In this document: positions 11,743 through 15,235 of the stretch, piece by piece
Layout of the letters: each line of letters opens with the position of its first letter
Position numbering within the stretch: the stretch's first letter is position 1
Source of the DNA: JAUSKF01 sp964545345
GTDB taxonomy: Bacteria; Patescibacteriota; Minisyncoccia; UBA6257; WO2-44-18
Direction: 5' to 3'
NCBI GenBank assembly: GCA_964545345.1
Contig: CAZJFE010000017.1
Coordinates: forward strand, 1 to 15,235
DNA: 15,235 nucleotides
Position numbers and translations under genes: made by a program
Notes under the pieces: model-generated
What the model saw: the letters and a program-made list of their open reading frames with translations, nothing else
What the model was told of the DNA's origin: nothing
Databases searched by the model: none

Positions 11743-12423
11743 TTGCCGACCCGATCTTCCGCTGTCGCTCTTCTGTTAATCTGCGCTCTTGTCGGATGCA
11801 GTTGCCAGCCGATTAGCCACACGACTCCGGTAGTCAGTTATGAATCCGTTCATGGATTTCCGGTGGTCGGTCCGGTTTCTAAGGAGGACGTGGAAAAGTT
11901 TGACCAGCTGCTTGCTAAAATTGATCCGAAGATCGCGAAAGCAATCACGTCGGTTGCCGTAACCGATGATGCCGACTATGGTGGCGAGAGTTATGTCGGG
12001 TTATGCAATGGGTTGAGACAGATTTTTGTGCGACCGTCTCATTTCCATAACCACATCACGATTTGGCATGAGGCGACCCATGCTTATCATTTTTCTTTGG
12101 GATGCAGTCGGCGTAGCGGTCAAGATTGCGCTTTTGGAGTAGAGTGGCGCAAAGCCGCCGGGGATGTTTACGGGAAGAAATATGCCTGGGATATTTTCCC
12201 AACCCAGGGATTGCTGGATGAATATTCTTCCACGAGTTATTTTGAGGACGTGGCGACGATGACCGCCGATGCCTATTGCTACCAGAACGGAGAAAGATCT
12301 GTTTTGCGGCGTCTCCAAGCGCTTAATCAACTGAAGAAAGATCCGCGATACGCGCGCAAGCTCCGTTTGCTAGTTAAATATGGATTTATTAGCCAGAATC
12401 TGTGCGACGAGATTCTTAGATAA
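11743..12423 (+). CDS. Lipoprotein with HEATH zinc-metallopeptidase motif (paralogue 2)
   Basis: The protein has 226 residues from TTG 11743, chosen for the GAGAGGTG site five to ten bases upstream and because it starts the lipoprotein signal (lipobox LVGC, Cys19). The zinc motif is His109-Glu110-Ala-Thr-His113 in 'IWHEATHAYHFSLG', with Glu168 in 'SYFEDVATM' as the likely third ligand. It aligns with the previous protein along its whole length, identical in 'HAYHFSLG', 'FED' and much of 'DPRYA(K/R)KLRLL..YGFISQ.LCDEIL'. The region between zinc motif and Glu differs (here 'CSRRSGQDCAFG', with two extra cysteines), which may change specificity. It is a tandem duplicate with separate promoter and terminator. 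Confidence 0.82.
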   Translation: MPTRSSAVALLLICALVGCSCQPISHTTPVVSYESVHGFPVVGPVSKEDVEKFDQLLAKIDPKIAKAITSVAVTDDADYGGESYVGLCNGLRQIFVRPSHFHNHITIWHEATHAYHFSLGCSRRSGQDCAFGVEWRKAAGDVYGKKYAWDIFPTQGLLDEYSSTSYFEDVATMTADAYCYQNGERSVLRRLQALNQLKKDPRYARKLRLLVKYGFISQNLCDEILR

Positions 12424-12433
12424 TTTTTTCTAG

Positions 12434-12459
12434 AAAACTCCGAATTTTCGGGGTTTTTA
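12434..12459 (+). terminator. Terminator of the second metallopeptidase gene
   Basis: AAAACTCCGA-ATTT-TCGGGGTTTT, 10 bp with one T-G pair, is followed by T residues. It is nearly the same sequence as the terminator at 11673, as expected if gene and terminator were duplicated together. Confidence 0.8.
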
Positions 12460-12468
12460 TTTGGTTTT

Positions 12469-12621
12469 CCCAAAGCGAAGCCAGATAGTTTATCCGGAAC
12501 ATCCCGGAGGCGGTTTAGCTCGTTCGTTATCCATCGAACGATAAACCGCCGAGGGCGAAGAAAATCCGTCAATAGAGGGATTATTCTGTTTCCGGGAAAC
12601 CTATCCGGCTGAGCCCTTGAC
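12469..12621. repeat. 153-bp structured direct repeat, copy 2
   Basis: This is the same element as 236-388, same length and orientation. The central hairpin (GGCGGTTTA...TAAACCGCC with the TCGTTCG/CGAACGA extension) is fully kept; its two changes fall in the bulge and loop. Five of the 12 differences fall in the side hairpin, which is disrupted here (ATCCGTC...GAGGGAT). Again the last five bases, TTGAC, form the start of a promoter -35 box. It lies between a terminator and the nusA promoter; no gene is seen in 12460-12715. Confidence 0.9.
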
Positions 12622-12645
12622 AAGATTTACCTAGTCAGCTATAAT
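12617..12645 (+). promoter_or_regulatory. Perfect consensus sigma70 promoter of nusA
   Basis: TTGACA (12617-12622), a 17-base spacer and TATAAT (12640-12645) match consensus at every position. Transcription would start near 12652, leaving a leader of about 64 bases. Confidence 0.9.
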
Positions 12646-12658
12646 TGCTTTATTGGAT

Positions 12659-12685
12659 TAATGGTCGCCCGCGAGGCGGCCATTA
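12659..12685 (+). other. Hairpin in the nusA 5' leader
   Basis: TAATGGTCGCC-CGCGA-GGCGGCCATTA is an 11-bp stem with one T-G pair near the 5' end of the predicted transcript. It is followed by TTCTTAAAAAGG and lacks a T tract, so it is not an ordinary terminator. It could stabilise the message or take part in control of nusA. Confidence 0.6.
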
Positions 12686-12715
12686 TTCTTAAAAAGGTTA
12701 AATAAAAATAAATAA

Positions 12716-13912
12716 ATGTTATTTGATTTAAAAACGTTAAAACGGGCGGTAGACCAGATTTCCGAAGAGAAGGGAATTGATTCGGGTAAGATTTTGGAAG
12801 CGATTGAGTCTTCCATTGCCGCGGCTTACAAAAAAGAATATTGCGAAAAAGGCGAGTTAGTTAAATGTAAATTTGATCTTCGGACCGGAGATTTGAAATT
12901 TTGGCAGGTAAAAACTGTAGTAGACGATACTACGGTTCGTTTTGTTGAAGAGGGAGAAGAGGGCGCCGAGGCAGTCGCGCCGATTCCCACTGAGACTCCC
13001 GCTGAAGGAGAGGAGGTTCTGCCCCGCTACAATCCGGATCGGCACATGCTGATTGAGGAAGCCAAGAAAGAGAAGTCGGGCGTGAAAGTCGGCGACGAGA
13101 TGGAATTTCCTTTAGAAACTAAGGAAGATTTTGGCCGCATCGCCGCCCAAACCGCCAAACAGGTTATTTTACAGCGTTTGCGGGAAGCCGAACGTGAATC
13201 TATTTTGGGTGAATTCAAGACAAAAGAAGGAGAGATCGTCAGCGGCGTGATCCAGCGTTACGATCGAGGCAATGTCTATGTTGATCTCGGTCGGACGACC
13301 GGAGTGTTGTTTTTTAATGAAGCGATTCCCGGAGAGCATTACCGCGCCGGCGAGCGCCTCCGCTTTTATGTTTTAGCGGTTCAAGCGGATGCTAAGATGC
13401 CGGGCATTGTTTTGTCCCGTTCTCATCCGAAATTTGTCAGCAAGCTTTTCGCGTTAGAAGTGCCGGAAATTAATGACGGCGTCATTGAAATCAAAGGAAT
13501 CGCCCGCGAACCGGGAAGCCGCACCAAGATCGCGGTGATGTCTAAAGTAGACGGAGTGGATCCGGTGGGTTCCTGCGTGGGTCAACGGGGCACTCGAGTG
13601 ATGGCGGTTAGTAATGAATTAGGGCAGGAAAAGTTGGATATCGTGGAATGGTCGGAAGATCCGGCCAAATTCATCGCCAGCTCCATTTCCCCGGCTAAAG
13701 TAAAAGAGGTCCAAGTTTTGGACCGTCGCGAGGCCCGGGTTTTCATCCCTAGCGATCAGTTGAGTTTGGCGATCGGTAAAGGCGGACAGAATGTTCGTTT
13801 AGCCGCCAAGCTTACCGGCTGGAAGATTGATGTGCGTTCCGCCGAAAAGCCGGAAGAAGCCACCGAGGGTGGAGTAGCAGACGTGGCAGAGCCGGAGAAA
13901 GCTGCCGAGTAA
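12716..13912 (+). CDS. nusA: Transcription termination/antitermination factor NusA
   Basis: NusA binds RNA polymerase and nascent RNA and modulates pausing, termination and antitermination. The 398-residue protein has the expected order. An N-terminal polymerase-binding domain (1-165) is interrupted by an acidic Glu/Ala/Pro insertion (78-101). An S1 domain follows (about 172-223, 'GEIVSGVIQRYDRGNVYVDLG'). KH1 has 'VGSCVGQRGTRV' (284-295) and KH2 has 'LAIGKGGQNVRLAAKL' (351-366). The C-terminal acidic repeats of E. coli NusA are absent; a short acidic, Ala/Glu-rich tail (376-398) replaces them, as in many bacteria. The ATG at 12716 has no close Shine-Dalgarno, only AAGG about 20 bases upstream. 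(The S1 quote marks residues 172-192.). Confidence 0.96.
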   Translation: MLFDLKTLKRAVDQISEEKGIDSGKILEAIESSIAAAYKKEYCEKGELVKCKFDLRTGDLKFWQVKTVVDDTTVRFVEEGEEGAEAVAPIPTETPAEGEEVLPRYNPDRHMLIEEAKKEKSGVKVGDEMEFPLETKEDFGRIAAQTAKQVILQRLREAERESILGEFKTKEGEIVSGVIQRYDRGNVYVDLGRTTGVLFFNEAIPGEHYRAGERLRFYVLAVQADAKMPGIVLSRSHPKFVSKLFALEVPEINDGVIEIKGIAREPGSRTKIAVMSKVDGVDPVGSCVGQRGTRVMAVSNELGQEKLDIVEWSEDPAKFIASSISPAKVKEVQVLDRREARVFIPSDQLSLAIGKGGQNVRLAAKLTGWKIDVRSAEKPEEATEGGVADVAEPEKAAE

Positions 13913-13924
13913 AATAACAAACTA

Positions 13925-13953
13925 CTAACAACGTACGACTAATAACTTATAAA
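13925..13953 (+). promoter_or_regulatory. Possible promoter of the pyrophosphatase gene
   Basis: CTAACA (13925-13930), a 17-base spacer and TATAAA (13948-13953) would start transcription about seven bases before the ATG at 13968. No Shine-Dalgarno is visible. The A+T-rich spacer region weakens the call. Confidence 0.35.
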
Positions 13954-13967
13954 AAAATTTAAACATC

Positions 13968-15235
13968 ATGAACTTAATCAACTATCTGATCTTCGTTCCG
14001 GTCGCCATCGCGTTAGCTTACAGCGCTTACATCATGCTCTGGTTGAAAAAGCAGCCCGAGGGAAATGAAAAAATGCGGGAAATTTCGGCCGCGATTCAGG
14101 AGGGTTCCGCCGCGTACTTAAATCGCCAATATAAAAGCGTGGCGATCGTGGCCTTGCCGTTGGCGGTGGTTTTATATCTGACCTTGGGAGGAGTGACCGC
14201 TGTCGGATTTTTAATCGGCGCGGTTGCTTCCGCGGTAGCGGGTTATATCGGCATGAACGTGGCTGTTCGCTCCAACGCAAGAACGGCGGAGATGGCCAGC
14301 CATGGTTTAGCCCCCGCGCTTTCCTTAGCTTTTAAAGCTGGTTCGGTTACCGGATACATGGTTGTGGCTCTGGGACTTTTGTCGGTGGCCGGATTTTATT
14401 TTGCGACCGGCGATCCGAAAGCTCTGATCGGTCTTGGCTTTGGCGCCAGCTTGATTTCTATTTTTGCCCGTTTGGGTGGCGGCATCTTTACTAAAGCCGC
14501 GGACGTTGGCACTGACCTGGTTGGTAAGGTAGAGGCGGGAATTCCGGAGGATGATCCTCGCAATCCTGGCGTCATTGCCGACAATGTTGGAGACAACGTT
14601 GGAGACTGCGCCGGCATGGCCGCCGATCTTTTTGAAACTTACGCGGTAACGCTAACTGCGGCTATGTTGCTTGGCGCGGCTACTTTAAGCGGCGCGCAAT
14701 TAGCTTTCCCATTGGTTTTGGGCGGTTTGGCTATTTTGGCTTCGGTAGTCGGTGGTTGGTTCGCCCGTCTGGGAAAGAGTAAATCCATCATGGGAGCTTT
14801 GTATAAAGCGCTGACAGCGGCGATCGTTGTTTCCGCGGCGCTATTCTTTTGGGCCTCCAAAGTTTTCTTCCCGGAAAATTATATGAATGTATTTTTGGCG
14901 ACGGTGGTCGGCTTGGCGGTTACAATCCTGATGGTTTTGATTACCGATTACTACACCGCGAAAAATTATCGCCCGGTTAAATCCATCGCTGAGGCCTCTC
15001 GCTCCGGTCATGGAACTAACATCATCATGGGATTGTCGGTGGGCATGGAATCTACCGCTCTGCCGATTGTGGTGATTGTTGCCGGTATTTTGGCGGCTTA
15101 CGCGCTGGTGGGTTTGTATGGAATCGCTTTGGCGGCGACCGCCATGCTGTCGGTCGCGGGTATTGTGGTGGCGATTGATTCTTTTGGCCCGGTCACCGAC
15201 AACGCCGGTGGCATCGCGGAGATGTCCGGCGCTCC
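13968..15235 (+). CDS. hppA: Membrane-bound (H+ or Na+) translocating pyrophosphatase, 5' part
   Basis: This membrane pump couples pyrophosphate hydrolysis to proton or sodium export. The first 422 codons are present and the gene runs off the right edge. The protein begins with a membrane helix (MNLINYLIFVPVAIALAYSA), then 'EGSAAYLNRQYKSVAIV'. The substrate-binding loop 'KAADVGTDLVGKVE' is followed by the acidic signature DDPRNPGVIADNVGDNVGD from residue 195, which binds Mg-pyrophosphate. The last visible segment 'SFGPVTDNAGGIAEMSG' is another signature. The residues that tell K+-dependent from K+-independent forms lie beyond the window, so type and ion cannot be stated. The family usually has about 650-800 residues. 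The start is the first ATG before the first helix. Confidence 0.95.
   Translation, partial: MNLINYLIFVPVAIALAYSAYIMLWLKKQPEGNEKMREISAAIQEGSAAYLNRQYKSVAIVALPLAVVLYLTLGGVTAVGFLIGAVASAVAGYIGMNVAVRSNARTAEMASHGLAPALSLAFKAGSVTGYMVVALGLLSVAGFYFATGDPKALIGLGFGASLISIFARLGGGIFTKAADVGTDLVGKVEAGIPEDDPRNPGVIADNVGDNVGDCAGMAADLFETYAVTLTAAMLLGAATLSGAQLAFPLVLGGLAILASVVGGWFARLGKSKSIMGALYKALTAAIVVSAALFFWASKVFFPENYMNVFLATVVGLAVTILMVLITDYYTAKNYRPVKSIAEASRSGHGTNIIMGLSVGMESTALPIVVIVAGILAAYALVGLYGIALAATAMLSVAGIVVAIDSFGPVTDNAGGIAEMSGA

Noticed and set aside
113..12621. Genomic island bounded by the tRNA and the direct repeats
   Set aside because: No integrase, no att-like tRNA-end duplication and no target-site duplication are visible, and the interval contains housekeeping tpiA.

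Overview
The window most resembles a small-genome candidate-phyla-radiation (Patescibacteria, probably Parcubacteria-like) bacterium. The reasons are compact genes, several starts that sit about 7 nt after a -10 box with no Shine-Dalgarno (leaderless style), many short secreted or hypothetical proteins, a membrane pyrophosphatase next to nusA, and simple hairpin-plus-U-tract terminators. G+C is about one half by eye. Intact genes end in TGA as well as TAA and TAG, so the TGA-recoded CPR lineages are unlikely. The lineage is an inference, because no rRNA is present.

Region 1 (1-3740). The first bases of a minus-strand gene lie behind a strong promoter. A tRNA with a CAT anticodon follows, then a 153-bp structured repeat whose last bases form the -35 box of a sigma70-type promoter. 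That promoter leads into a four-gene operon ending at a strong terminator. I read the operon as a complete prokaryotic ubiquitin-like conjugation system: an E2-like protein with a long helical N-terminal extension, a JAMM/JAB metalloprotease with a perfect HxH-x7-SxxD motif, a ThiF/E1-like adenylating enzyme with one cysteine, and a 77-residue ubiquitin-like protein ending in Lys-Gly. This is the most interesting system here.

Region 2 (3741-7680). Triosephosphate isomerase, a SIMPL-domain membrane-anchored protein and an alpha/beta hydrolase are closely packed. After them come a secreted protein built on eight consecutive 11-residue repeats, a tiny membrane-anchored acidic protein and a multi-spanning membrane protein.

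Region 3 (7681-12460). Two small minus-strand genes are diverged paralogues. A divergent promoter leads to rmuC through a leader bracketed by a perfect 14-bp inverted repeat and holding two very short ORFs. Then come an unrecognised gene, a nucleotidyltransferase-domain protein, and two tandem paralogous lipoprotein metallopeptidases (HEAAH/HEATH).

Region 4 (12461-15235). The second copy of the 153-bp repeat ends exactly in a perfect consensus promoter (TTGACA-17-TATAAT) that drives nusA through a hairpin leader. The 5' part of a membrane proton/sodium-pumping pyrophosphatase gene follows and runs off the window.

All functional calls come from motifs read by eye. No database search was possible.
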